Counted from the first letter of the stretch, positions 41,870 through 54,236 are shown. The stretch: DNA of 64,000 bases from Pollenia angustigena (GCA_930367215.1 OV884056.1:126230053-126294052), one strand, 5' to 3'. Numbers and translations: made by a program. Notes: a model not told the origin generated them from the letters alone.

Positions 41870-43338
41870 TTTCGCAGTTTGCTAAGAGCCCGTCTGAATA
41901 CGGGACATCTTCCACTCCCTGCCACGTAGTTTACAGATGCGCCCTCCACTTCCCTACAAAACATGCAGTTTGGATTGCCGGTACATTCCTTCGCGATATG
42001 TCCGCTTACTCCGCACTTCCTACATAGCTTCGACCTATCGTGATGATTTGCGCACGATGAAGTAACATGTCCATATTCTAGACATCGAAAGCATTTTTTT
42101 AAAAGCACCTTTTGCCGTAACCGGCATACTACCCATCCGATTCTGACCTTGCCAATTTCAAGGGCCCTGTGGCCAAGCTCGACTGGTAGGCATATCGTTG
42201 CTATTTGTGTGCCGCCGTAAGCCTTTCTAAGGCTTCTTACGTCCGTTTCCTTAAGTTCAGATACTCTTAGCAGGTCGTTAAGAGTTCTGCTTATGTCGTC
42301 TTTTGTTGTTATCTCATCGGTGTCTTTGCATTCAATTAGTATATCCGCTGTGCGTGTTACAATATTTGCTTGCAACCCCACCGACTTTTCCACCTTTCCT
42401 TGAAACTGCCTCACGCTATCTTTGTCGTTCGTGCCCATTTCCAAAAGTAGGTCTCCTTTCGGGGTTCTTCTTATACGAGACACCCGTTCCCCAAAGTCCT
42501 TAAGACTTGGATCTGCTTTTATATGCTTTAATATATCCGCATAAATTGTTTCTCCTTTCGTTGATATAATCATAACATCTTTCTTTTCCTTTCTTTTTCG
42601 AGGTTTCCTTTTGGGTTTCCTTCTGCGCTTCCTTCTGGGTTTCACAGTTTTCCAAGGGTTAGTTTCCTCCCTGGTGTGTGGGTTCCCTGTGACATCATCG
42701 TTTACCACCCGCATATCTTTTTGTGTTTTACCTGTGTTTTTACTTCTTTTACCCTGGTTAGATTCTGGTGATACTTCCTCAGATTCTCTCCCTCACTTAG
42801 TGTCTTTTTCAGGTTGTCTGTTCTCCGTAGTGGTTTGGGATGACTTGTCCCTTGTTTCAGGTACTCTAGCTGTCACTCTGTTAGGCACTTCTGCTCTAGC
42901 TTTGTTGTACATTGCTTTTATGGCTCTTGCCTTCTCCTTTATTGCGTGGTGAACGTTGTTTTTGTCCTTCATAAACTCTATTAGTCCTGATATAAGATTT
43001 CCGAGTTCTACGAAATATTCGTTTATCGGGCTTTTCTCTATCTGAGCTGCGAGTTGCACTTTCGATGTGGTGCACTCCATCTGTGGCGAACCACTTTGAG
43101 TTGTTGGTGGGGTCCTTGGAATTCCAGAGTTTCTACGGAAAGGGTTTTCCATATTCCACCGCTCCTTATTTGTGTTGCCTGTAGTTTTGCCTTCTAATTC
43201 AGCCAGGTGTGCTACCGGGTTAGAAGTATTACGGTAATTTGATCTCGACGACTGGGAGCCCGTTTTCTCACTCACCAAAGCCGCCGGTACTGGGTTTATT
43301 ACTCCCTGCACCGTAACGTTTGATACTTTATTTTCCAT
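41866..43338 (-). pseudogene. ORF1 of element H, one opal stop
   Basis: Starts at ATG 43338 (MENKVSNVTVQG), 491 codons to the stop at 41866, interrupted only by TGA at 42793-42795. It has the NPFRRNSGIPRTPP motif, a helical segment (FVELGNLISGLIEFMKDKNN), a strongly basic region (PRRKRRRKPKRKPRKRKEKK), MIISTKGETIYADILKHIKA, then the central domain (VSRIRRTPKGDLLLEM...KVRIGWVVCRLRQK). Knuckles: CFRCLEYGHVTSSC, CRKCGVSGHIAKEC and a third starting CMFC. The best preserved ORF1 of the B/D/H type here. Confidence 0.9.
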
Positions 43339-43841
43339 ATTTGGGGGCTTAAAGGGGTTTTGCGTTTTATACCTATCCGCCAGGTGTTGATTTTAGGGCC
43401 GTTCCTAACATGGATGCAGACGCCGACCAGGAAGCCGTCCACTATGGATACCGTCGCACCTGGGTTTCTGACTAGGGATCCACGAAGTTGTCAACCTTCC
43501 AACTGCACCTCTTCTAAGGGCACCCATGTGGATGGATACTTGATTGAGGGACCGTACCCCTCGCACCGTGTTTGACTGGGGGAGCCACGGAGGCGTCACT
43601 ATCCTACTACTCCTCTCTTGAGTGTAGCCCCTGTGGGAGATACTTAGTAAGTGGCGGTACCTTCTCGCCACGTCGCAGAGTTTTTCTAGGGCCTTAACAC
43701 CCTTTTCTAGTGTACCCTCGCGCTCTGCCGCTCTCGGTCGGGGACTGCTTATTTAATATTCGCAGCTAGCCTGAATATCTTCAGGCATTTGAGCTATCCG
43801 TCACCTGCTGTCCCCCATGGTAGCCTGAGCACGGCCCCATG
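43339..43841 (-). promoter_or_regulatory. 5' UTR of element H (second type)
   Basis: Shares with 3148-3880 and 44961-45579 the CTCTCGGTCGGGGACTGCTT block and a hairpin with a GATA loop (43769-43786, GCCTGAA/TTCAGGC). No ATTAAGACC module was seen in it. The first part (43339-43570) is poorly conserved with the others. Confidence 0.7.
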
Positions 43842-43871
43842 TGTATGTATGTATTGTATGTATGTATGTAT
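43842..43871. repeat. Short (TATG)n microsatellite
   Basis: About seven units at the 5' end of element H; the last microsatellite of the train. Confidence 0.9.
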
Positions 43872-44288
43872 CCCAGCAAACACAGAAATACTCCTTATGT
43901 ATTACCAAACGTATTGCTTCGAAGAAAAATATTATTGCGGCAATAATCGATTTCGTATTGCGGAAGATACTTCCTTTGGGAAGAAACGTGCCTCGATAGC
44001 AATACTCCTAAGCAATTCTTCTAGATGATAAACTAGCAATATTGCCAGATAACCACTTATAAGAAAATAGGACAATATCGCCAAAATATTATTGGGATGA
44101 TAAAAAGAAGATTTACCATTTTTATTCACATAAAGGCACAAATTTTTATTTTAAATTAAGTTGTTTACCATAAACATGCTATTTACAGTTACGAATAATA
44201 CCATTTATAATTAAAATAAAGTAAAATAATATAACTAGCAAAAATGACCAGATTTTTGATAAGAGTTGGCAACCATAGAGTGAAAACG
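43872..44288. other. Unidentified AT-rich segment
   Basis: Starts CCCAGCAAACA next to the microsatellite and ends at the broken ORF1 at 44289. GAGTTGGCAACCATAG near 44264-44279 looks like an inverted hAT-type end, but no partner was found. No gene. Confidence 0.4.
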
Positions 44289-44960
44289 TCATTTAATTTG
44301 CTTTCTTAAAAACATCTTTTTTCTAAATATTCCTTGTCTTGACAGGTTTCTTTCTATTTTTAGCCCTTGGGCGAACTTTGACCCAATCAGAGTTGTCCTT
44401 TCACCTTGCGATGTTTCGGCTATGGTGTCTGTCAAAACAGTATTGCTCATTGTACAGTTTTCTACACAATTACCAGTTATCTTTGGGATAGTATCCTTTT
44501 TCTTCTTTGGCTTGTTCTCTTTTGGGCTGAGGGTTGTGATATCTCTCTTCCGTTTGGGAGCAGCTATTTGCGGAAATTTTGGCCATAATGCCTCCTCTGT
44601 TTGCGTATGCGTGCTAATAAGTACGGTTTCGTCACTTTTTGCGGTCGCACTATTATTCTCTTCCGACACTTGCATAAACAGCGCCTCTATCTCACGAGAA
44701 AGTGTAACAATCTCCTTATGCACGTTAGTTTTTCCTTTAAGAAAATCAATTAGTCTCTTAATTTTACCACCTAACTTGTCCATATTTTTACTACTTGGAT
44801 TTTCGTAGCTGCTAGATGTCTCACTTGCCACAGTTGCTGTTGGTGATCTCATTATCACGGAACTCCTTGCGAATGGGCTCTCTACGCCCCTTTCATCTCT
44901 CATCTTCACGATATCTCCTTGTTGTTGTTTGTTTTCAAAATTCATGTTATTGGGTCCCAA
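44289..44960 (-). pseudogene. R1-clade ORF1 N-terminal fragment
   Basis: Start near 44960/44945 (NMNFENKQQQGD). It has the SPFARSSVIMRSPTA motif and a helical segment (LGGKIKRLIDFLKGKTNVHKEI), then a basic region (PKRKRDITTLSPKENKPKKKK). The central domain and knuckles are missing: the sequence turns into unrelated AT-rich DNA at about 44289. Like element A it lacks its 3' part. A sixth lineage or a diverged relative of H. Confidence 0.8.
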
Positions 44961-45579
44961 CTCAAAGCCTCTATCTCCGATTCGATTATACGGTCACGTC
45001 AAGATCCCATGGTTGTCTTTGCAAGCAGTGAGACCATGCGAGGGTTGACAAAAGGTTCTTATGAAACCTTCTGTTCAGAGCCAGATCCGTGTAAGTCGGG
45101 AATAAACATCCGATCCTGCAAGCACCAACTTAACGGCGACGAACCTCGAAAGTACTTTGAGACTTGCTAGGTTTTGGTGGGACGGAGGCAGTTGTAGCAT
45201 TATCCGGGAAGCCATTTTTGCAGAATTCCACTTCTGCATACTCAGGTTCCAGAATACGCAGCTGTCAGCCCAGGGTTATGTCAAATCGTGCCAGTTTTCC
45301 AGAAATACCATAATTAAGACCGTACTGGACTTGATCTTAATGCCCTTCGGCGGAAAGAATGACCGGGGGAACCACGGAGGCGTCACTCTCCCAACTGCAC
45401 CTCTCTTGAGTGCACCCCCATGGAGGATACCTATTTAGTGGCGGTACCCACTCGCCACGTCGCATAGTCTTCTACGGGCATTAACACCTTTTTATGGTGT
45501 ACCCTCATACTCTGCCGCTCTTGGTCGGGGACTGCTTAATAGATATTCGCAGCGAACCTACATATCTGCAGGCCAAGGT
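44961..45579 (-). promoter_or_regulatory. 5' UTR of the 44289-44960 fragment
   Basis: Second-type 5' UTR: GGTCACGT..GATCCCATGG start, AGCCAGATCCGTG block, one stem-loop module (45313-45341), CTCTTGGTCGGGGACTGCTT, and the GATA-loop hairpin at 45557-45572 (CCTGCA/TGTAGG). No microsatellite follows; a plus-strand retrotransposon fragment begins at once. Confidence 0.75.
45313..45341 (-). other. 5' UTR stem-loop module
   Basis: Arms ATTAAGACC/GATCTTAAT with the adjacent small hairpin GCC-GAAG-GGC. Confidence 0.6.
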
Positions 45580-46200
45580 TAGAAATGAGGAAGAAGCAAG
45601 ATAAACCACAACAAGGGGCAACGGAGGAAGATAATGGTCAGTGGCAAACAGTGCAGCGAAGAAAGAAGAGAAAAAAAGAGGGGACCTAAGAAAAGCCATA
45701 GACCAGACGCCATGATAATATCCGCAAAGGGCGAAACGACCTATGCTAATATTCTACGCAGGATGGAGGCAGATCCAGGTCTGCAAGATATGGGGAAGAG
45801 CGTCTCTGGAATTATAAGGACGCAGAAAGGGGATTTATTATTGGAGATAAGAGCGTGGGCTCGTCGATAAATTTCACGAGGAGATAAAGAAAACCATGGG
45901 TCAAGAAGTAGAGATAAAGACAAGGCGCAATGAGGTCCTAGTAGAATGTAGGAATCTGGATGAAGTCACCACAAGGGAGGAAATATGTGCCGCTTTTGCC
46001 ATGGAAAGGGGGATAAACACAATAAAGCAGAGTACTATAATAAGCCTAAGAAGAGGCTATAATAGGACGCAGGTAGCTACGATTCTACTACCGGCGGACA
46101 CTGCCCAAACCGTGCAGAGGAATCAGAGAATTTGGGCACATAGCTATGAGGTGCACTAGCTACCAGGATCGATCCAAAAAGTGCAGGAGGTGCGGAGTAG
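45580..46200 (+). pseudogene. R1-clade ORF1 fragment on the plus strand
   Basis: Two frame blocks (45634-45870 and 45896-46159) give AMIISAKGETTYANILRRME, GIIRTQKGDLLLE and VLVECRNLDEVTTREEICAA, matching the middle of the B and H ORF1 proteins. The first knuckle is largely lost (RNQRIWAHSYEV), and YQDRSKKCRRCG marks the start of the second. Both ends are truncated. It lies head-to-head with the minus-strand 5' UTR at 45579, against the common direction of the train. Confidence 0.8.
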
Positions 46201-46294
46201 TGTTCTGTCTTTTGTCATGTACACACGTGTTTACGTTTAGTCCGTTAAATTTGTCCGAATTGTGGAAAAATATATTAAAATTAGTGCCCGTGCA

Positions 46295-46331
<37 letters not shown>

Positions 46332-46810
46332 AAAATAAACATAACAAATAATAACAAATTATTAACTCAGTAACAAACCAAAACAAACTGAAAAAAAAAC
46401 AAATTAATCAACAAACAAACAAAACCGAAATTACATACCTACTAATTTACAAAATTTACAACAAATCTAAATAAAATCATAAACAAACAACCGTTTTAAA
46501 ACAATACAAAAAAAAACTAGCAATTTAATTAACAACAACAATAAAACAAAAGTAATAATAATTCGTCAGTGATGGCCTTTTTTCGACGATGACCAGATCA
46601 GGGCTTTTATGGTCCTTTTTATGGCATTGTCTTTTGTGTTCCTTTTTCAACCGTCCTTTTTATTTTTGTTAGTGCGGATGTTCTTGTGTTAATCGTTGTT
46701 GAAATGTTTTGGTGATGAAGGTATAACACTGATCACCAAACAGTTTTTTAACGACTTTTAACATAGTGGATATTTGTACTTTCCGTTTGATTTGAATTTT
46801 TTTATATTGT
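46201..46810 (+). other. A-rich, G-poor leader before an endonuclease fragment
   Basis: Contains a 32-base A run (46298-46329) followed by about 230 bases with only about six G. The G-poor part ends near 46565. It precedes the endonuclease fragment and may be the 5' UTR of that element, or the poly(A) tail of an insertion ending at 46329. Confidence 0.5.
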
Positions 46811-47295
46811 GATGAGAGGTCGGTTTAGAATCGACTTTTGCAATATACGTGGGCTGAGAACGAATTTTTTCTCTGTGTATGCTCACGTTTGTCTCCACCG
46901 GCCGGATGTTTTCGGATCCACTTGATTTTCAGATTCCTGGATATCACCTTCTATCCCTCTTAAATCTTCATCGGGGTCTTGCTATGTACATACGCAATGA
47001 AGTTGTGTATCAGTGCCAGCAATCAATGGGCATGCTTGATGCGGAATTTAACTGTCTTTGGGTTAAATTCAAAATCGATACACACTATTTGCATTTCGGA
47101 TTTCTTTACAGAAGTCCAAACGAGGGAACGGATATTACCTTATCGGGCTTCGACTCCCTTTCCGACTCAATAGCGAAGATTCTTGAGAATTGTCCCGACA
47201 GTGAAATCGTTGTTGCTGGTGATTTTAATGTCCACAATTCTTGGCTTCACCACTCGGGAACCATAGATCTCCTCGAGTCCAAGCTTTATAACTAA
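46811..47295 (+). pseudogene. Non-LTR endonuclease N-terminal fragment
   Basis: The first block from ATG 46811 reads FCNIRGLRTNFFSVYAHV, then LHRPDVF, and stops at a TGA near 46922. The second block (46879-47295, another frame) reads FQIPGYHLLSLLNLHRGLAM, FGFLYRSPNE and EIVVAGDFNVHNSWLHHSG. This is the APE-type endonuclease of a non-LTR element other than R1 (CR1/L2/Jockey-like group; exact clade uncertain). It lacks the rest of ORF2: at 47254 the sequence becomes the satellite monomer. Possibly the same family as the C-terminal fragment at 63600. Confidence 0.75.
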
Positions 47296-50200
47296 AGTAA
47301 ATGGTTAATTTCTTCTTCAACACGTCCGTATATAAACCTGCCAAATCGGTTAAAAAATGGCAGAGTTATAACCGAAATACTGAATCCATATATATTTACA
47401 AGTTTATATAAGTGTTTATATATAAATATAACTTAAGTAAATGGTAAAATTCTTCCTTAACACGTCGGTATATAAAACTATCCCATCGGTTAGACAATGG
47501 GTAATTTATGAGCAAAATACTCCAAAAATGGGCTAAAAAACATCAACATTTTTATAAAAACCTAAATTTTAGGGCTGCTATACGTCCTATGGATATGGAT
47601 ATGACTTATATACCAAAATATCTGAAATTTCTAGTAGAACATATTTCATAAAAAACTCAGAAAAATCGGTTCAGATACAAAAAAGTTATGACCAAAATTA
47701 ATTTTTTTTTTAAATACCCACTTTCGGGAACCATTGCTTTCCCCGAGTCCAAGCTTTATAACTAAAGTAAATGGTAAATTTGTTCTTCAACACGTCGGTA
47801 TATAAATCTGCCAAATCGGTTAAAAAATGGCAGAGTTATAACCGAAATAAGGAATCCACAAAAATTACTCTTTTTATACCCTTCACCAAAGGTAAGAGGG
47901 TATATATAACTTTGTCATTCCGTTTGTATGTTCCAAAATATTGATCCTACACCCTATAAAGTATATATATTCTGGGTCCTTATGAAAAGCGAAGTTCAAA
48001 TCCGGTTGTCCGTTTGTCCGTTTGTATGTTGAAATGGGTTTTCCGAAAACCTCAGAAATGATGTGGACTAGGTTGATGTATATTTATGTCACATATACTC
48101 CGTTTAAGTTTGCTATTGAAATTCAGCCAGATCGGTCCAAAAATGACGGAGATATGAGCAAAAAACCACGCCTACCTCTAAATTTTTCTAAAAATCCCTT
48201 GTTGTTGTTGTATTTTTTTATTTCTGTATATCTTGAGAACGGCAAGAGCCAAAGTTTCCAAATTAGGTACACATATTAAGGTTACCAATACACACCATCC
48301 TACAAAATGTGGGCGGGATTGGAGAAGTGGGCGTGGTACCTCCCGTACAAAAAAAAATTGAAAATTTTATAAAAACCTAAATTTAAGGGCTGCCATATGC
48401 CCTATGGATATGACTTATATATCAAAATATCGGAAATTTTTAGTAGAACATATTTTATAAAAAACTCGGGAAAATCGGTTCAGATACAAAAAAGTTATGA
48501 CCAAAATTAATTTTTTTTTTTAAATACCCACTTTCGGGAACCATTGCTTTCCCCGAGTCCAAGCTTTATAACTAAAGTAAATTTTAAATTTCTTCTTCAA
48601 CACGTCGGTATATAAATCTGCCAAATCGGTTAAAAAATGGCAGAGTTATAACCGAAATACTGAATCCACAAAAATTACTCTTTTTATACCCTTCACCGAA
48701 GGTAAGAGGGTATATATAACTTTGTCATTCCGTTTGTATGTTCCACAATATTGATCCTACACCCTATAAAGTATATATATTCTGGGTCCTTATAAAAAGC
48801 GAAGTTCAAATCCGGCTGTCCGTCTGTCCGTGTGTATGTTGAAATGGGTTTTCCGAAAACCCCAGAAATAATGTGGACTAGGTTGATGTATATTTATGTC
48901 ACATATACTCCGTTTAAGTTTGCTATTGAAATTCAGCCAGATCGGTCCAAAAATGACGGAGATATGAGCAAAAAACCACGACTACCTCTAAATTTTTCCA
49001 AAAATCCCTTGTTGTTGTATTTTTTTTATTTCTGTATATCTTGAGAACGGCAAGAGCCACAGTTTCCAAATTAGGTACACATATTTAGGTTGCCAATACA
49101 CACCATCCTACAAAATGTGGGCGGGATTGGAGAAGTGGGCGTGGTACCTCCCGTACAAAAAAAAATTGAAAATTTTATAAAAACCTCAATTTAAGGGCTG
49201 CCATATGCCCTATGGATATGACTTATATATCAAAATATCGGAAATTTTTAGTAGAACATATTTTATAAAAAACTCGGGAAAATCGGTTCAGATACAAAAA
49301 AGTTATGACCCAAATTAATTTTTTTTTTAAATACCCACTTTCGGGAACCATTGCTTTCCCCGAGTTTCCAAATTAGGTACACATATTTAAAATTAATTTT
49401 TTTTTAAATACCCAATTTCGGGAATCATAGATCTCCCCGAGTCCAAGCTTTATAACTAAAGTAAATGGTAAATTTCTTCTTCAACACGTCGGTATATAAA
49501 TCTGCCAAATCGGTTCAAAAATGGCAGAGTTATAACCGAAATAAGGAATCCACAAAAATTACTCTTTTTATACCCCTCACCAAAGGTAAGAGGGTATATA
49601 TAACTTTGTCATTCCGTTTGTATGTTCCAAAATATTGATCCTACACCCTATAAAGTATATATATTCTGGGTCCTTATGAAAAGCGAAGTTCAAATCCGGT
49701 TGTCCGTCTGTCCGTTTGTATGTTGAAATGGGTTTTCCGAAAACCTCAGAAATGATGTGGACTAGGTTGATGTATATTTATGTCACATATACTCCGTTTA
49801 AGTTTGCTATTGAAATTCAGCCAGATCGGTCTAAAAATGACGGAGATATGAGCAAAAAACCACGCCTACCTCTAAATTTTTCTAAAAATCCCTTGTTGTT
49901 GTTGTATTTTTTTATTTCTGTATATCTTGAGAACGGCAAGAGCCAAAGTTTCCAAATTAGGTACACATATTAAGGTTACCAATACACACCATCCTACAAA
50001 ATGTGGGCGGGATTGGAGAAGTGGGCGTGGTACCTCCCGTACAAAAAAAATTGAAAATTTTATAAAAACCTAAATTTAAGGGCTGCCATATGCCCTATGG
50101 ATATGACTTATATATCAAAATATCGGAAATTTTTAGTAGAACATATTTTATAAAAAACTCGGGAAAATCGGTTCAGATACAAAAAAGTTATGACCCAAAT

Positions 50201-52164
50201 TAATTTTTTTTTTAAATACCCACTTTCGGGAACCATTGCTTTCCCCGAGTCCAAGCTTTATAACTAAAGTAAATTTTAAATTTCTTCTTCAACACGTCGG
50301 TATATAAATCTGCCAAATCGGTTAAAAAATGGCAGAGTTATAACCGAAATACTGAATCCACAAAAATTACTCTTTTTATACCCTTCACCGAAGGTAAGAG
50401 GGTATATATAACTTTGTCATTCCGTTTGTATGTTCCACAATATTGATCCTACACCCTATAAAGTATATATATTCTGGGTCCTTATGAAAAGCGAAGTTCA
50501 AATCCGGCTGTCCGTCTGTCCGTCTGTCCGTGTGTATGTTGAAATGGGTTTTCCGAAAACCTCAGAAATGATGTGGACTAGGTTGATATATATTTATGTC
50601 ACATATACTCCGTTTAAGTTTGCTATTGAAATTCAGCCAGATCGGTCCAAAAATGACGGAGATATGAGCAAAAAACCACGACTACCTCTAAATTTTTCCA
50701 AAAATCCCTTGTTGTTGTATTTTTTTTATTTCTGTATATCTTGAGAACGGCAAGAGCCACAGTTTCCAAATTAGGTACACATATTTAGGTTGCCAATACA
50801 CACCATCCTACAAAATGTGGGCGGGATTGGAGAAGTGGGCGTGGTACCTCCCGTACAAAAAAAATTGAAAATTTAAGGGCTGCCATATGCCCTATGGATA
50901 TGACTTATATATCAAAATATCGGAAATTTTTAGTAGAACATATTTTATAAAAAATTCGGGAAAATCGGTTCAGATACAAAAAAGTTATGACCAAAATAAA
51001 ATTTTTTTTTTTAAATACCCAATTTCGGGAACCATAGATCTCCCCGAGTCCAAGCTTTATAACTAAAGTAAATGGTAAATTTCTTCTTCAACACGTCGGT
51101 ATATAACTGCCAAATCGGTTAAAAAATGGCAGAGTTATAACCGAAATACTGAATCCACAAAAATTACTCTTTTTATACCCTTCACCGAAGGTAAGAGGGT
51201 ATATATAACTTTGTCATTCCGTTTGTATGTTCCACAATATTGATCCTACACCCTATAAAGTATATATATTCTGGGTCCTTATGAAAAGCGAAGTTCAAAT
51301 CCGGCTGTCCGTCTGTCCGTCTGTCCGTGTGTATGTTGAAATGGGTTTTCCGAAAACCTCAGAAATGATGTGGACTAGGTTGATATATATTTATGTCACA
51401 TATACTCCGTTTAAGTTTGCTATTGAAATTCAGCCAGATCGGTCCTAAAATGACGGAGATATGACCAAAAAACCACGACTACCTCTAAATTTTTCCAAAA
51501 ATCCCTTGTTGTTGTATTTTTTTTATTTCTGTATATCTTGAGAACGGCAAGAGCCAAAGTTTCCAAATTAGGTACACATATTAAGGTTGCCAATACACAC
51601 CATCCTACAAAATGTGGGCGGGATTGGAGAAGTGGGCGTGGTACCTCCCGTACAAAAAAATTGAAAATTTTATAAAAACCTAAATTTAAGGGCTGTCATA
51701 TGCCCTATGGATATGACTTATATATCAAAATATCGGAAATTTTTAGTACAACATATTTTATAAAAAATTCGGGAAAATCGGTTCAGATACAAAAAAGTTA
51801 TGACCAAAATTAAATTTTTTTTTTAAATACCCAATTTCGGGAACCATAGATCTCCCCGAGTCCAAGCTTTATAACTAAAGTAAATGGTAAATTTCTTCTT
51901 CAACACGTCGGTATATAACTGCCAAATCGGTTAAAAAATGGCAGAGTTATAACCGAAATACTGAATCCACAAAAATTACTCTTTTTATACCCTTCACCGT
52001 AGGTAAGAGGGTATATATAACTTTGTCATTCCGTTTGTATGTTCCACAATATTGATCCTACACCCTATAAAGTATATATATTCTGGGTCCTTATGAAAAG
52101 CGAAGTTCAAATCCGGCTGTCCGTCTGTCCGTGTGTATGTTGAAATGGGTTTTCCGAAAACCCC

Positions 52165-54236
52165 AGAAATGATGTGGACTAGGTTGATGTATATTTATGT
52201 CACATATACTCCGTTTAAGTTTGCTATTGCAATTCAGCCAGATCGGTCCAAAAATGACGGAGACATGAACAAAAAACCACGACTACCTCCAAATTTTTCC
52301 AAAAATCCCTTGTTGTTGTTGTATTTTTTTATTTCTGTATATCTTGAGAACGGCAATAGCCAAAGTTTCCAAATTAGGTACACATATTAAGGTTGCCAAT
52401 ACACACCATCCTACAAAATGTGGGCGGGATTGGAGAAGTGGGCGTGGTACCTCCCGTACAAAAAAAATGGAAAATTTTATAAGAAACTAAATTTAAGGGC
52501 TGCCATATGTCCTATGGATATGACTTATATATCAAAATATCGGAAATTTTTAGTAGAACATATTTTATAAAAAACTCGGGAAAATCGATTCAGATACAAA
52601 AAAGTTATGACCAAAATTAAATTTTTTTTAAATACCCACTTTCGGGAACCATAGATCTCCTCGAGTCCAAGCTTTATAACTAAAGTAAATGGTAAAATGG
52701 CAGAGTTATAAACGAAATACTGAATCCATATATATTTACAAGTTTATATAAATGTTTATATATAAATATAACTTAAGTAAATGGTAAAATTCTTCCTTAA
52801 CACGTCGGTATATAAAACTATCCCATCGGTTAGACAATGGGTAATTTATGAGCAAAATACTCCAAAAATGGGCTAAAAAACATCAACATTTTTATAAAAA
52901 CCTAAATTTTAGGGCTGCTATACTTCCTATGGATATGACTTATATACCAAAATATCTGAAATTTCTAGCAGAACATATTTTATAAAAAACTCGGGAAAAT
53001 CGATTCAGATACAAAAAAGTTATGACCAAAATAAAATTTTTTTTTTTTAAATACCCAATTTCGGGAACCATAGATCTCCCCGAGTCCAAGCTTTATAACT
53101 AAAGTAAATGGTAAATTTCTTCTTCAACACGTCGGTATATAACTGCCAAATCGGTTAAAAAATGGCAGAGTTATAACCGAAATACTGAATCCACAAAAAT
53201 TACTCTTTTTATACCCTTCACCGAAGGTAAGAGGGTATATATAACTTTGTCATTCCGTTTGTATGTTCCACAATAATGATCCTACACCCTATAAAGTATA
53301 TATATTCTGGGTCCTTATGAAAAGCGAAGTTCAAATCCGGCTGTCCGTCTGTCCGTGTGTATGTTGAAATGGGTTTTCCGAAAACCCCAGAAATGATGTG
53401 GACTAGGTTGATGTATATTTATGTCACATATACTCCGTTTAAGTTTGCTATTTAAATTCAGCCAGATCGGTCCAAAAATGACGGAGATATGAACAAAAAA
53501 CCACGACTACCTCTAAATTTTTCTAAAAATCCCTTGTTGTTGTATTTTTTTATTTCTGTGTATCTTGAGAACGGCAAGAGCCAAAGTTTCCAAATTAGGT
53601 ACACATATTAAGGTTGCCAATACACACCATCCTACAAAATGTGGGCGGGATTGGAGAAGTGGGCGTGGTACCTCCCGTACAAAAAAAATTGAAAATTTTA
53701 TAAAAACCTAAATTTAAGGGCTGCCATATGCCCTATGGATATGACTTATATATCAAAATATCGGAAATTTTTAGTAGAACATATTTTATAAAAAACTCGG
53801 GAAAATCGGTTCAGATACAAAAAAGTTATGACCAAAATTAAATTTTTTTTTAAATACCCACTTTAGGGAACCATAGATCTCCCCGAGTCCAAGCTTTATA
53901 ACTAAAGTAAATGGTAAATTTCTTCTTCAACACGTCGGTATATAAACCTGCCAAATCGGTTAAAAAATGGCAGAGTTATAAACGAAATACTGAATCCATA
54001 TATATTTACAAGTTTATATAAATGTTTATATATAAATATAACTTAAGTAAATGGTAAAATTCTTCCTTAACACGTAGGTATATAAAACTATCCCATCGGT
54101 TAGACAATGGGTAATTTATGGGCAAAATACTCCAAAAATGGGCTAAAAAACATCAACATTTTTATAAAAACCTAAATTTTAGGGCTGCTATACGTCCTAT
54201 GGATATGACTTATATACCAAAATATCTGAAATTTCT
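52165..54236. repeat. 2072-bp duplication unit, copy 1
   Basis: Begins AGAAATGATGTGG inside a monomer. It is followed directly by a nearly identical copy; I noticed one difference (CTTCC at 52923 against CGTCC). Confidence 0.85.

Larger units (their letters stand above)
38870..43841 (-). mobile_element. R1-clade retrotransposon H, near full length
   Basis: 5' UTR (43339-43841), ORF1 (41866-43338), ORF2 (39034-41869), 3' UTR (38870-39033). About 5 kb, with (TATG)n on both sides. It belongs with B/D rather than A/C/E by its ORF1 motifs. Its 5' UTR is of the second type, with a GATA-loop hairpin. Confidence 0.9.

Noticed and set aside
43872..44288. A hAT-like insertion ending GAGTTGGCAACCATAG
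   Set aside because: No matching inverted left end or 8-bp duplication found.
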